Assembly (NCBI RefSeq): GCF_009834565.1
Contig: NZ_CP019428.1
Coordinates: 6,324,001 to 6,388,000 of the forward strand
Length of the DNA: 64,000 bases
From: Pseudomonas sp. R76
Lineage (GTDB): Bacteria > Pseudomonadota > Gammaproteobacteria > Pseudomonadales > Pseudomonadaceae
Reading direction: 5' to 3'
Positions 56,039-64,000 of this stretch are shown piece by piece; position 1 is the stretch's first letter; each line of letters opens with the position of its first letter. Under the pieces are notes generated by a model. The model did no database searches and was not told where the DNA came from. It worked only from the letters and a program-made list of their open reading frames with translations. The translations under genes and the position numbers were made by a program.

Positions 56039-56128
56039 TGTGGGAGCTGGCTTGCCTGCGATAGCGGTGGGCCAGCCGACTCGTGTACTGCCTGACACAC
56101 CGCCTTCGCGGGCAAGCCCGCTCCCACA
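56039..56128. repeat. chimeric REPIN
   Basis: The left arm is TGTGGGAGCTGGCTTGCCTG; the right arm is CGCGGGCAAGCCCGCTCCCA of the other REP type. It lies between ilvD and pchP. Confidence 0.85.
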
Positions 56129-56163
56129 GTTGATCGGGTTCCTACATGAGAACGCGGTCAAAA

Positions 56164-56192
56164 TGTGGGAGCGGGCTTGCTCGCGAAGCAGG
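56164..56192. repeat. solitary REP unit
   Basis: A single TGTGGGAGCGGGCTTGCTCG hairpin unit without a facing partner, 11 bp beyond the pchP stop. It may be a remnant of a REPIN or a functional 3' stability hairpin for pchP mRNA. Confidence 0.75.
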
Positions 56193-56202
56193 CGACTCGG
56201 TC

Positions 56203-57261
56203 TTACTGAATCTCCTCAGGCTTGACGATCACCCAGTTCTTGTCCGCCGTCACCGGTAACCCTTCTTTGGCTTGTGCGGCAGCGTGCTTGGCCATCATGC
56301 CGTTGAGTTGGGTCATGTACTTGTCCTTGCGGTTGATCCACAGGTGGATGCCGCCCTTGGCCACGTCCACATCGTGGAACAGCATGTAGCCGTCGCTGGT
56401 CGGTGTATCACCACCAACGATCACCGGTTTTTTCCACTCGTCGATGTAGGTCAGGATCGCCGCGTGTTTGCCGGCCATCCAGGTTGCCGGGGTCCACAGG
56501 TACGGGGTCAGCTCCAGGCCGAGGTTGGCCTTCTCGTCATATTTACCGGCGGCGATCTGTTTGCGCGCAGTGGTCAGCTCACCGGTCTTGCGGTCCTTGA
56601 GCAGCGTGCTCACGCCGATGACGTTTTCGGGTTTGACGTTGTAGCCGTACTTCGGATCGGCAGCGACCATGCGCACCAGCTCCTCGGACGCGGCGGTCAT
56701 CACATAGACCTCAATGCCGTTCTCCATCAGCTTGTTGAACAGCTCAGCCTGGCCGGTGAAGACTTTCGGCGGCTGCACCTCCATGTTCTTCACCACGTCA
56801 CCGTCGTAATAGGTGACCGGCACCGGCTTGCCAGACGCCATCATCTCGTCGACGTAGCCCTTGAGTTCCTTGAGCGTGAAACCGGAGAAAATCTGCGCGA
56901 CCCACGGGTAGCAGACCATGTCGTCGACTTCGCAGAGGCGGTAGTAATAGCTGAACAGGCTTTCCTTGTGGTTGGCGGTGTCCTTGAACGGGATCAGTTT
57001 CAGGGATGGGTCCATCGTGTCGCGGGTGATCAGGCCCTTGTTCTCCAGGTACGGCAGCAACGATTCTTCGAGGTCGTAGCGGTAGCTGGTGTTGTCCATG
57101 TCGAACACCGCGAAGTTACCTTTGTTGGCATTCGCGGCGATCATCTTGTTCAGTTGCTCGGCGGCAGGCGCCGGCCAGTGTTTCAACTCGGTGGCGGCGA
57201 ATGCCTGGCTGGCGAGGCCGAAGCAGAAGGCAGCGGCAAGTAGTGTTGGCGCGAGCTTCAT
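56203..57261 (-). CDS. pchP: phosphorylcholine phosphatase (HAD family)
   Basis: This 352-residue periplasmic HAD phosphatase has signal peptide [16 protein letters not shown]. Motif I is [18 protein letters not shown] (nucleophile and general-acid Asp), motif II is [11 protein letters not shown], and motif III is [18 protein letters not shown]. This matches P. aeruginosa PchP, which releases choline from phosphorylcholine and is induced by choline compounds. It is divergent from the cystine transporter gene over 241 bp. No regulator lies nearby in this window. Confidence 0.88.
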   Translation of the reverse strand: MKLAPTLLAAAFCFGLASQAFAATELKHWPAPAAEQLNKMIAANANKGNFAVFDMDNTSYRYDLEESLLPYLENKGLITRDTMDPSLKLIPFKDTANHKESLFSYYYRLCEVDDMVCYPWVAQIFSGFTLKELKGYVDEMMASGKPVPVTYYDGDVVKNMEVQPPKVFTGQAELFNKLMENGIEVYVMTAASEELVRMVAADPKYGYNVKPENVIGVSTLLKDRKTGELTTARKQIAAGKYDEKANLGLELTPYLWTPATWMAGKHAAILTYIDEWKKPVIVGGDTPTSDGYMLFHDVDVAKGGIHLWINRKDKYMTQLNGMMAKHAAAQAKEGLPVTADKNWVIVKPEEIQ

Positions 57262-57502
57262 AAGCGTTTTCTCCCTGAGTGAAAGACATCGACGCTAACA
57301 AATCTGTGTGACAGTTATCGCCCGAGCGCGACCGCTTGCGTCGTGATTGCGCCAAAGGCATGTGCCTGAGCGTCAAACGCTTATTCCAAAAACGACAGTC
57401 ACCATTCCATATCGGTATTAAATCAATATATTTCAAGCTGTTAGCATTTCCGGTTCGCAATCGCAGGCTCACGCGATTGGCTGCCTTCTCAACGGAGCTT
57501 CA

Positions 57503-58894
57503 ATGAATCTGCCCCTGATTCTCAACTTACTGGTGTTCGTTGCCCTGCTTTTGGGCCTGGCACAAACCCGCCGAACAAACTGGAGCCTCGCCAAAAAGGT
57601 GCTGTTCGCGCTGGTGCTCGGCGTGCTGTTCGGTGCGGCGTTGCACACTATTTATGGCGACGGTAACCCGGTGCTCAAAGCCTCGATCAGCTGGTTTGAT
57701 CTGGTCGGCAACGGTTATGTGCAACTGCTGCAAATGATCGTGATCCCGCTGGTGTTCGCCTCGATCCTCAGTGCCGTGGCGCGCCTGCATAACGCCTCGT
57801 CCCTGGGCAAGATCAGCTTCCTGACCATCGGCACGCTGCTGTTCACCACCGCCATTGCGGCGCTGATCGGTATCGGCCTGACCAACCTGTTCGGCCTCAC
57901 CGCCGAAGGCCTGGTGGCCGGCACCCAGGAAATGGCGCGCCTGCAGGTGATCCAGAGTGATTACGCGGGCAAGGTCGCCGACCTGAATATCCCGCAGTTG
58001 CTGCTGTCGTTCGTGCCGGCGAACCCCTTCGCCGACCTGGCCCGCGCCAAGCCGACGTCGATCATCAGCGTGGTGATTTTCGCCGCATTCCTGGGGGTTG
58101 CCGCGCTGCAGCTGCTCAAGGATGACGTGGAAAAAGGCCAGAAAGTGCTCAACGCCATCGACACCCTGCAAGCCTGGGTGATGCGCCTGGTGCGCCTGGT
58201 GATGAAGCTGACGCCCTACGGCGTGCTGGCGCTGATGACCAAAGTGGTCGCCGGTTCCAACCTGCAAGACATCATCAAGCTCGGCAGTTTTGTGGTGGTG
58301 TCGTACCTGGCGCTGGGTTTGATGTTTGTGGTGCACGGCCTGCTGCTGTCGCTGGCCGGGGTCAACCCGCTGCGTTTCTTCCGCAAGGTCTGGCCGGTGC
58401 TGACCTTTGCCTTCACCAGCCGCTCCAGCGCAGCGGCCATCCCGTTGAGCATTGAAGCGCAGACCCGCCGCCTGGGCATCCCGCAATCCATCGCGGGTTT
58501 CGCCGCCTCGTTTGGCGCGACGATTGGCCAGAACGGTTGCGCCGGTCTCTACCCGGCCATGCTGGCGGTGATGGTTGCACCGACCGTAGGCATCAACCCG
58601 CTGGACCCGCTGTGGATCGCGACCCTGGTGGCAATTGTGACCTTGAGTTCAGCCGGTGTGGCCGGTGTGGGCGGCGGTGCGACCTTTGCCGCGCTGATCG
58701 TGCTGCCGGCGATGGGCTTGCCGGTGTCACTGGTGGCGCTGCTGATTTCCGTTGAGCCGCTGATCGACATGGGCCGTACGGCACTGAACGTGAACGGTTC
58801 GATGACGGCGGGCGCGATTACCAGCCAGGTCATGGGGCAGACGGATAAGGCGTTGTTGGATGCCGATGAGCATGCTGAGTTAGCGCAGGTCTAA
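57503..58894 (+). CDS. tcyP: L-cystine/dicarboxylate-type symporter, TcyP (YdjN) family
   Basis: This 463-residue DAACS transporter has about eight helices plus re-entrant loops. It shows [39 protein letters not shown] (serine-rich loop), [19 protein letters not shown] and [20 protein letters not shown]. The GCAGLYP replacement for the usual NMDGT-type segment points to the cystine-specific TcyP/YdjN branch rather than a C4-dicarboxylate carrier. Ribosome-binding site CGGAG precedes the ATG. Confidence 0.85.
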   Translation: MNLPLILNLLVFVALLLGLAQTRRTNWSLAKKVLFALVLGVLFGAALHTIYGDGNPVLKASISWFDLVGNGYVQLLQMIVIPLVFASILSAVARLHNASSLGKISFLTIGTLLFTTAIAALIGIGLTNLFGLTAEGLVAGTQEMARLQVIQSDYAGKVADLNIPQLLLSFVPANPFADLARAKPTSIISVVIFAAFLGVAALQLLKDDVEKGQKVLNAIDTLQAWVMRLVRLVMKLTPYGVLALMTKVVAGSNLQDIIKLGSFVVVSYLALGLMFVVHGLLLSLAGVNPLRFFRKVWPVLTFAFTSRSSAAAIPLSIEAQTRRLGIPQSIAGFAASFGATIGQNGCAGLYPAMLAVMVAPTVGINPLDPLWIATLVAIVTLSSAGVAGVGGGATFAALIVLPAMGLPVSLVALLISVEPLIDMGRTALNVNGSMTAGAITSQVMGQTDKALLDADEHAELAQV

Positions 58895-58901
58895 AGCCTT
58901 G

Positions 58902-59015
58902 GATCGTTCCCACGCTCCGCGTGGGAATGCAGCCCAGGACGCTCTGCGTCCGTTCCTGAAGGCCGTGACGCGGAGCGTCACAGGAGGCATTCCCACGCGG
59001 AGCGTGGGAACGATC
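58902..59015. repeat. 114-bp GATCGTTCCCACGC-type palindrome
   Basis: Short-class palindrome filling the gap between the convergent tcyP and folA genes, 7 bp after the tcyP stop and 9 bp before the folA stop. Confidence 0.9.
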
Positions 59016-59024
59016 TTGATGCTT

Positions 59025-59537
59025 TTAGGCTTTTTCCCAAACCTCAAAGTTGTACGCGGGCTTATCACCCTCAGCCGCATTCTCGACATTCGACACCAGC
59101 GTCCACTGGTTCAAATCAAACTCGGGAAACCACGCATCCCCGTCCGGGCTCAACGCAACCCGCGTCAAATACAGGCGGTCCGCCTGCTCCAGCCCCTGCG
59201 CATACAACTGCGCACCGCCGATCAGCATCAGCTCATCCACGCCCTGCTCCAGCGCCCACGCCTCTGCGCGTTCGACTGCTGCGTCCAGTGACGGAAAAAC
59301 TTCCGCACCTTCAAGCGCCAAATCGGTCTGACGGCTGACCACAAGGTTCAAGCGCCCCGGCAACGGTCGGCCCAGGGAATCCCAGGTTTTGCGCCCCATG
59401 ATGATCGGCTTGCCGAGCGTGGTGGCTTTGAAATATTTGAAATCCCCCGGCAAATGCCAGGGCATGCTGTTGTCGACGCCGATCACACGGTTTTCACCGA
59501 GGGCTGCGATCAGGCTTAAAGGGAGAGTTTTTTTCAT
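59025..59537 (-). CDS. folA: dihydrofolate reductase
   Basis: This 170-residue enzyme reduces dihydrofolate to tetrahydrofolate with NADPH. Motifs: LIAALGENRVIGVDNSMPWH with LPGDFKYFK (active site, trimethoprim-binding region), PIIMGRKTWDSLGRPLPGR and LMLIGGAQLYAQGLEQADRL. Normal length. It is divergent from the DUF2868 gene across 69 bp. Confidence 0.97.
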   Translation of the reverse strand: MKKTLPLSLIAALGENRVIGVDNSMPWHLPGDFKYFKATTLGKPIIMGRKTWDSLGRPLPGRLNLVVSRQTDLALEGAEVFPSLDAAVERAEAWALEQGVDELMLIGGAQLYAQGLEQADRLYLTRVALSPDGDAWFPEFDLNQWTLVSNVENAAEGDKPAYNFEVWEKA

Positions 59538-59606
59538 GGCGACGAGAATACCAGAGCCGCGAGTCTGCGGTTATGCTCCAAGCTCACTGGCTCAACAGGA
59601 CGACGC

Positions 59607-60986
59607 GTGACTGCACTGACCCCGCTGCACAAACTCTGGCTGACGGAAACCGTGCGCCTGCGTGAAGAACACGCCGGTCCCCTGGAAGACCTGGAAGCCA
59701 ACCGCCTGGCCCGCACCGCCGGCGGCGACTTGCCGACGCGCATTCAACAGCGCGCCCTGCAGTTGGCCGAACGTGATGGCTTGACCGCCGCCCTCACCCG
59801 CTGGCTGCAAGGTGCGCGTTTGGCGTTGGTGTTGCTGGCCATCTTCGCAGTGATCAGCGGCGCCGGTCTGGCCTTTGCCGCACTGGGCAACGGTTTGACG
59901 CCGGTTAATGTGTTCTGGGCCTTGGGCAGCCTGCTCGGCTTGAACCTGATTCTGCTATTGAGCTGGGCCTTGGGCCTGCTGTTTGCCGGCGAGCACAGCG
60001 CCAGCCTCGGCCGCCTGTGGCTGTGGCTCAGCGAAAAACTCGCACGTGACGCCAAGGCCGCACAGCTGGCCCCTGCGTTATTGCTATTGCTGCAACGCCA
60101 GAAACTCAATCGCTGGGCCGTCGGTGTGCTGGTCAACAGCCTATGGTTGCTGGCGTTGCTCAGCGCCATGGCGATTTTGCTGACACTGCTGGCCACGCGG
60201 CGCTACGGCTTTGTGTGGGAAACCACCATCCTTGGCGCCGACACCTTTGTCGCCGTGACCCAAGCCCTCGGCAGCCTGCCCGCGCTGCTGGGCTTCAACG
60301 TGCCGACGGTCGAAATGATCCGCGCCAGCGGCGATTCGGCACTGAATATCGAAAGCGCCCGCCAAGCCTGGGCCGCCTGGCTGGTAGGCGTATTGCTGGT
60401 CTACGGCGTGCTGCCACGGTTGATCCTCGCGCTGCTGTGCCTGTGGCGCTGGAAACGTGGGCGCGCGGCGCTGCGTCTGGACCTGAACTTGCCCGGCTAC
60501 AGTCAACTGCGCGAGCGTTTGATGCCGAGCAGCGAACGCCTTGGCGTCAACGACGCCGCCCCCGAACAGTTGCACTCCGTTACCGGCGGCGTCAGCGAAT
60601 TGGAAAGCGACGGCGCCTTGCTGGTGGCCATCGAACTGGATGACCAACACGCCTGGCCGCCCACACTGCCGGCCAGCGTTAAAAACGCCGGTGTCCTCGA
60701 CAGCCGCGAATCGCGCAACAAGCTGCTGGAACAACTCACGCGTTTTCCACCCGCGCGCCTGGCCATTGCCTGCGACCCCCGCCGCTCGCCCGACCGTGGC
60801 AGCCTGGCGTTGATCGCCGAGCTGGCCCGCAGCGCCACCGCCACCCGCGTGTGGCTGCTGCAAGCCCCGCCCGGCCAGGCGCTGGACGCCGAACGCTTGG
60901 GCGATTGGCATGCGGCGCTGCAACAGCTTGAGGTGCCCTTCGCCGACTGCGCGCCGCTGACGTGGCTGGAGACTGGTCATGACTAA
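59607..60986 (+). CDS. DUF2868 membrane protein
   Basis: This 459-residue protein starts at a GTG (59607) with AGGA upstream. Four predicted membrane helices (about residues 70-92, 100-126, 171-197 and 258-280) precede a C-terminal cytosolic domain with GALLVAIELDDQHAWPP and ARLAIACDPRRSPDRG. It matches DUF2868, a family normally encoded with a DUF3482 GTPase. The overlap with the next gene (8 bp) supports a two-component membrane-GTPase complex. Function unknown. Confidence 0.82.
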   Translation: MTALTPLHKLWLTETVRLREEHAGPLEDLEANRLARTAGGDLPTRIQQRALQLAERDGLTAALTRWLQGARLALVLLAIFAVISGAGLAFAALGNGLTPVNVFWALGSLLGLNLILLLSWALGLLFAGEHSASLGRLWLWLSEKLARDAKAAQLAPALLLLLQRQKLNRWAVGVLVNSLWLLALLSAMAILLTLLATRRYGFVWETTILGADTFVAVTQALGSLPALLGFNVPTVEMIRASGDSALNIESARQAWAAWLVGVLLVYGVLPRLILALLCLWRWKRGRAALRLDLNLPGYSQLRERLMPSSERLGVNDAAPEQLHSVTGGVSELESDGALLVAIELDDQHAWPPTLPASVKNAGVLDSRESRNKLLEQLTRFPPARLAIACDPRRSPDRGSLALIAELARSATATRVWLLQAPPGQALDAERLGDWHAALQQLEVPFADCAPLTWLETGHD

Positions 60987-62346
60987 GCCGCTGAAACTCG
61001 CCGTGGTCGGCCACACCAATGTCGGCAAGACCTCGCTGCTGCGCACGCTGACCCGAGATGTCGGCTTCGGCGAAGTCTCCCATCGCCCCAGCACCACGCG
61101 GCATGTGGAAGGCGCGCGCTTGTCAGTCGACGGCGAAGCCTTGCTCGAACTGTACGACACACCCGGCCTCGAAGACGCCATCGCCCTGCTCGATTACCTG
61201 GAGCGCCTGGACCGCCCCGGCGAACGCCTCGACGGCCCGGCACGTCTGGCGCGCTTTCTGGACGGCAGCGAAGCGCGTCAGCGTTTCGAACAGGAAGCCA
61301 AAGTGCTGCGCCAGTTGCTGGCCTCGGACGCCGGCCTGTATGTGATCGACGCCCGCGAGCCGGTTTTGGCCAAATACCGCGACGAGCTGCAAGTGCTGGC
61401 CAGTTGCGGCAAACCGTTACTGCCAGTCCTCAATTTTGTCAGCAGCAGCGACCACCGCGAGCCGGACTGGCGCGAAGCCCTGGCCCGCCTGGGCCTGCAT
61501 GCGCTGGTGCGCTTCGACAGTGTGGCGCCACCGGAAGACGGCGAGCGGCGCTTATATGAAAGCCTGGCCTTGCTGCTGGAAAACGCGCGGCCGCAATTGG
61601 AGCGCTTGATACTCGACCAGCAAGCCCAGCGCGTCGCACGCCAGCAAAGCGCGGCGCAGCTGATTGCCGAGCTGCTGATCGACTGCGCCGCGTGCCGGCG
61701 CAGCGTGGTCACTGAACAGGAGCAGCAAGCCATCAGCGACTTGCGCAAGGCCGTGCGCCAGCGCGAGCAAAAGTGTGTGGAAGCCCTGCTCAAACTGTTC
61801 GGCTTCCGCCCACAAGACGCCGCCGCCAGCGATTTACCCTTGCTGGACGGGCGCTGGGGCGATGACCTGTTTAACCCCGAAACCCTCAAGCAACTCGGCG
61901 TGCGCGTCGGCGGTGGGATTGCCGCAGGCGCGGCCGCCGGTGCCGGTGTCGACCTGCTGGTCGGCGGCCTGACCCTCGGCGCTGCTGCGATTGCCGGTGC
62001 GATTGCCGGTGGCGCGCTGCAAACCGCACGCAGCTACGGCAGCCGCCTGCTCGGCAAGATCAAGGGCCAACGCGAGCTGACCGTCGACGACAGCGTGCTG
62101 CGCCTGCTCGCCTTGCGCCAACGCCAGTTGCTCAAGGCCCTGAACCTGCGCGGCCACGCGGCGATGCACAGCATCAAGGTCGACACGCCCCAGGACAAGA
62201 CCTGGCGCGAAGGGAAACTGCCGGATGCGTTGCACAAAGCCCGTGCTCACCCACAATGGTCGTCGCTCAACCCGCACGCCAAATTGAGCCAGGCTGAGCG
62301 CCAGGAACAGGTCGAGGCACTGGCAACCCGCCTGGACGACGCGTAA
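60979..62346 (+). CDS. GTPase with C-terminal DUF3482 domain
   Basis: This 455-residue P-loop GTPase has G1 GHTNVGKTSLLRTLTRDVGF (residues 11-30), switch segment RPSTTRHVEGARL, G3 YDTPGLED and a G4-like region VLNFVSSSDHRE. The C-terminal DUF3482 half contains a long Gly/Ala stretch (about residues 305-350, with GAAAIAGAIAGGALQTA) that looks membrane-active. It is translationally coupled to the upstream DUF2868 membrane protein. The cellular role of the pair is not known to me. Confidence 0.85.
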   Translation: MTKPLKLAVVGHTNVGKTSLLRTLTRDVGFGEVSHRPSTTRHVEGARLSVDGEALLELYDTPGLEDAIALLDYLERLDRPGERLDGPARLARFLDGSEARQRFEQEAKVLRQLLASDAGLYVIDAREPVLAKYRDELQVLASCGKPLLPVLNFVSSSDHREPDWREALARLGLHALVRFDSVAPPEDGERRLYESLALLLENARPQLERLILDQQAQRVARQQSAAQLIAELLIDCAACRRSVVTEQEQQAISDLRKAVRQREQKCVEALLKLFGFRPQDAAASDLPLLDGRWGDDLFNPETLKQLGVRVGGGIAAGAAAGAGVDLLVGGLTLGAAAIAGAIAGGALQTARSYGSRLLGKIKGQRELTVDDSVLRLLALRQRQLLKALNLRGHAAMHSIKVDTPQDKTWREGKLPDALHKARAHPQWSSLNPHAKLSQAERQEQVEALATRLDDA

Positions 62347-62351
62347 CGCCG

Positions 62352-62897
62352 TTAAACCTCATACCAAGCCAAGGCCAGGAATGCGGTGCAGAGCGAGCGA
62401 ATCAATTCCTTATCGGCTTGGTCAGCCACCCCGTTGCGGTCGACATCACTGCTGGTAAACGACTCCAACACCCCATCGCCATCGCCGTCATAGGCGGCGG
62501 CTTTGTAGATCAGCGACGCTCTGCCTCTTGGCGCAATGCTTTCATAAAAGTCGAGCTTTACCGCGTTCGGCCGTTGGTTTTTGCTGAAATGATCGACATA
62601 GAGGGTCAGTGCGCGCTGCGAATGGCCCTTTGAGTTAAACCAGTTGAGCTTGAAGAAGCTGTTGGCGAAGGCCTCAAGCTGACGTTTATCCACGTCCAAC
62701 GCTTCAGGGTGGGCATCGGGTTTCGGATCTGCCAGCCGCAAAAAATCTACCTCACCCTTACCCGTCGTATCCACACCGATGAACTCGTGGATCATTTCAT
62801 CCGGGCAGTCAGCATGATGCTGGTAAAACTGCAAAATAACCGTATCAGCAGGGCCGTGGCAGCCCTTGGCGTGGGCGGTGGCTTTCAAGTAACGCAT
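62352..62897 (-). CDS. small protein with EF-hand/dockerin-like calcium motifs, function unknown
   Basis: This 181-residue protein starts at the ATG at 62897 behind AAGGAGC. The C-terminal half has two Asp-rich loops, YDGDGDGVLESFTSSDVDRN and NGVADQADKELIRS, in the DxDxDG spacing of EF-hand or dockerin calcium loops. The N-terminal part includes CHGPADTVILQFYQHHADCP with two cysteines. No signal peptide is seen. I do not recognise the family. It is convergent with the GTPase gene (6 bp apart). Confidence 0.65.
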   Translation of the reverse strand: MRYLKATAHAKGCHGPADTVILQFYQHHADCPDEMIHEFIGVDTTGKGEVDFLRLADPKPDAHPEALDVDKRQLEAFANSFFKLNWFNSKGHSQRALTLYVDHFSKNQRPNAVKLDFYESIAPRGRASLIYKAAAYDGDGDGVLESFTSSDVDRNGVADQADKELIRSLCTAFLALAWYEV

Positions 62898-62989
62898 CAG
62901 CGTTGCTCCTTAGAGTTAAGAAGCAAGCACCTTAGTGATCTGCCAACCCTGGCTCTAGGCGCTGCGTCTGCGTGTTGCGTAAGGCTTGT

Positions 62990-63544
62990 CTACACTGCCA
63001 GTAGCCGCGCAGCCTTGGCCTTGAGCAGTTGCAAGTCCAGCACCGGCACCTGCATTTCCTTGGCCTGTTCATCCCAGTGACGCATGCGCAGGCTGACCTG
63101 GCAGAGCGGGTCTTGCTCAAAAGCCTGGGCCTCTTCAGCGCTCATCACGCCGCCTTGATACCCCAGCGTGCGACGGCTGGCTTCACTCAACCGAGCGTAA
63201 TACTCCGGCTGGCTGAAGGTCAGGTAACGCTTGGCTTGCACGTGATACTCCACCAGCCTGGCCATGCGCTCGCTGAAGCCTGCGCGGCGCAAGTAGTCCG
63301 CGCCCAACCGTTCGTGGCTGACCACGCCATAACCACCCATGTTCTCCCCGCCGTGACCGCAGAGGTGGCCGATGTCGTGGAAAAACGCCGCCAGCACCAC
63401 TTCATCATCAAAGCCTTCAGCCATCGCCAGCTGTGCGGCCTGGGACATGTGTTCGATCTGCGACACCGGCTCGCCGATGTAATCCGCCGTGCCGTGCTGC
63501 TCATACAAACCGAAGATTTCGGCTATCGCCTGTTCCGGGGTCAT
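62990..63544 (-). CDS. HD-domain oxygenase of phosphonate degradation (PhnZ/TmpB-like)
   Basis: This 184-residue HD-fold protein has metal-ligand motifs IEHMSQAAQLA, LAAFFHDIGHLCGHGG, SHERLGADYLR and EYHVQAKRYLTF. This is the pattern of the mixed-valent di-iron PhnZ/TmpB oxygenases that cleave the C-P bond of hydroxylated aminoethyl- or choline-type phosphonates. The start ATG at 63544 overlaps the stop of the upstream FAD oxidoreductase gene, as in phosphonate-associated operons. The exact substrate cannot be read from sequence. Confidence 0.8.
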   Translation of the reverse strand: MTPEQAIAEIFGLYEQHGTADYIGEPVSQIEHMSQAAQLAMAEGFDDEVVLAAFFHDIGHLCGHGGENMGGYGVVSHERLGADYLRRAGFSERMARLVEYHVQAKRYLTFSQPEYYARLSEASRRTLGYQGGVMSAEEAQAFEQDPLCQVSLRMRHWDEQAKEMQVPVLDLQLLKAKAARLLAV

Positions 63545-64000
63545 GTTTGCGCGCCCCACAATGCGCTGATATTTCGCTCGGCCAGTGCCGGCCCCACACT
63601 CATGCCTACACCACTGTGCATCAATGCTGAGCTCACGCCCGGTGCCGCACGCAGGAATGAAAACGGCGCCGGCCCGCGTGAGCCGTACACGCCTTGCCAG
63701 CGCTCCACCACCTGGATCTTGCAGCCCAGGGTTTGCTCGGCCAGTTCGATCAACCAGTCATCAATCTGCTCGGCGTTGAACGGCGAGGCATCGCTGCCGT
63801 AGTCGTGGGAGTCGCCGATGATCAGTTCGCCATGGGGCGTCGGGCTGATCAGCAGGTGAATGCCGTGTTCATGCAAGTGCGGCGCTTCACGCAGGATCTG
63901 CGCCTGCACCGGCGCAGCTTCCGGCAGGTCGGCAAAGGCGCCGTAATGCACGCAACTCAAGCCCGTGAGCAAGGCGTGTTGCAGGTTCAGATTGATCGCG
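63541..64000 (-). CDS. phosphonate-associated FAD-dependent oxidoreductase (partial, N-terminus beyond right edge)
   Basis: The last 152 residues of a DAO-family flavoenzyme are present, open to the right edge. Segments ISPTPHGELIIGDSHDYGSD, QGVYGSRGPAPFSFLRAAPG and ALMHSGVGMSVGPALAERN match the TIGR03364 group found next to HD-domain phosphonate oxygenases. Members likely oxidise an N-methylated or amino phosphonate before C-P cleavage. Its stop overlaps the downstream HD gene (ATGA), so the two are coupled. Confidence 0.78.
   Translation of the reverse strand, partial: AINLNLQHALLTGLSCVHYGAFADLPEAAPVQAQILREAPHLHEHGIHLLISPTPHGELIIGDSHDYGSDASPFNAEQIDDWLIELAEQTLGCKIQVVERWQGVYGSRGPAPFSFLRAAPGVSSALMHSGVGMSVGPALAERNISALWGAQT

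Noticed and set aside
48600..56200. Repeated 20-30-bp words that could look like CRISPR repeats
   Set aside because: They are inverted REP pairs with one spacer each, scattered between genes. There is no regular array and no cas gene.

Overview
The window is chromosomal DNA of a Pseudomonas, most likely of the P. fluorescens group. The evidence is dense GC-rich coding on both strands, many REP/REPIN palindromes (arms GTGGGAGCTGGCTTGCCTGC or GTGGGAGCGGGCTTGC), and a core gene order that I recognise as largely that of the P. aeruginosa pilG-to-pilT-to-rpoH-to-ilvD region. No rRNA, tRNA, CRISPR array, transposase or prophage gene was seen.

Layout. (1) 1-829: start of a malonate decarboxylase operon (mdcA, cut by the left edge). 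(2) 830-3360: an accessory patch. It holds a HEPN/nucleotidyltransferase toxin-antitoxin-like pair between two near-identical 271-bp repeat blocks, then a small DUF6124 gene behind a long leader full of mutually exclusive complementary segments. (3) 3361-13202: the Pil-Chp chemosensory cluster for twitching and surface sensing (chpC, chpA, pilJ, pilI, pilH, pilG), without pilK or chpB. (4) 13442-19433: gshB, tonB3-like, algH, ruvX, pyrR, pyrB and the non-catalytic pyrC'. (5) 19551-28838: TM2-domain protein, NlpC/P60 hydrolase, pilT, yggS, proC, yggT, metX, metW, DUF4426, rdgB, hemW, DUF3392. (6) 28850-37192: an unknown exported protein, trmB, thiG, thiS, DUF423, mtgA, rpoH and ftsXEY. (7) 37531-43060: an M16 peptidase pair, rsmD, a YheT-type hydrolase and a sulfurtransferase. 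(8) 43094-47643: TetR regulator, coniferyl aldehyde dehydrogenase, Tat-type lipoprotein and GMC oxidoreductase. (9) 47758-55960: coaD, ferredoxin, mutM, HDOD protein, rlmI-like methyltransferase, a DUF4153-like membrane protein and ilvD. (10) 56203-64000: phosphorylcholine phosphatase, cystine transporter, folA, a DUF2868/GTPase pair, an EF-hand-like protein, and the start of a phosphonate-degradation pair running off the right edge.

Most genes are housekeeping and run in tight overlapping operons: pilG-H-I-J, algH-ruvX, pyrR-pyrB-pyrC', metX-metW, rdgB-hemW, ftsY-ftsE-ftsX and the M16 pair with rsmD. The unusual material is in 830-3360, in the aldehyde/GMC oxidation module at 43.1-47.6 kb, and in the repeat elements between operons. 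The strongest candidate for an undescribed system is the DUF6124 leader at 2889-3171: two sets of short complementary segments, in the same order, would let one central segment either sequester the ribosome-binding site or pair upstream near a possible leader-peptide stop. The repeat-flanked HEPN/MNT module is second.
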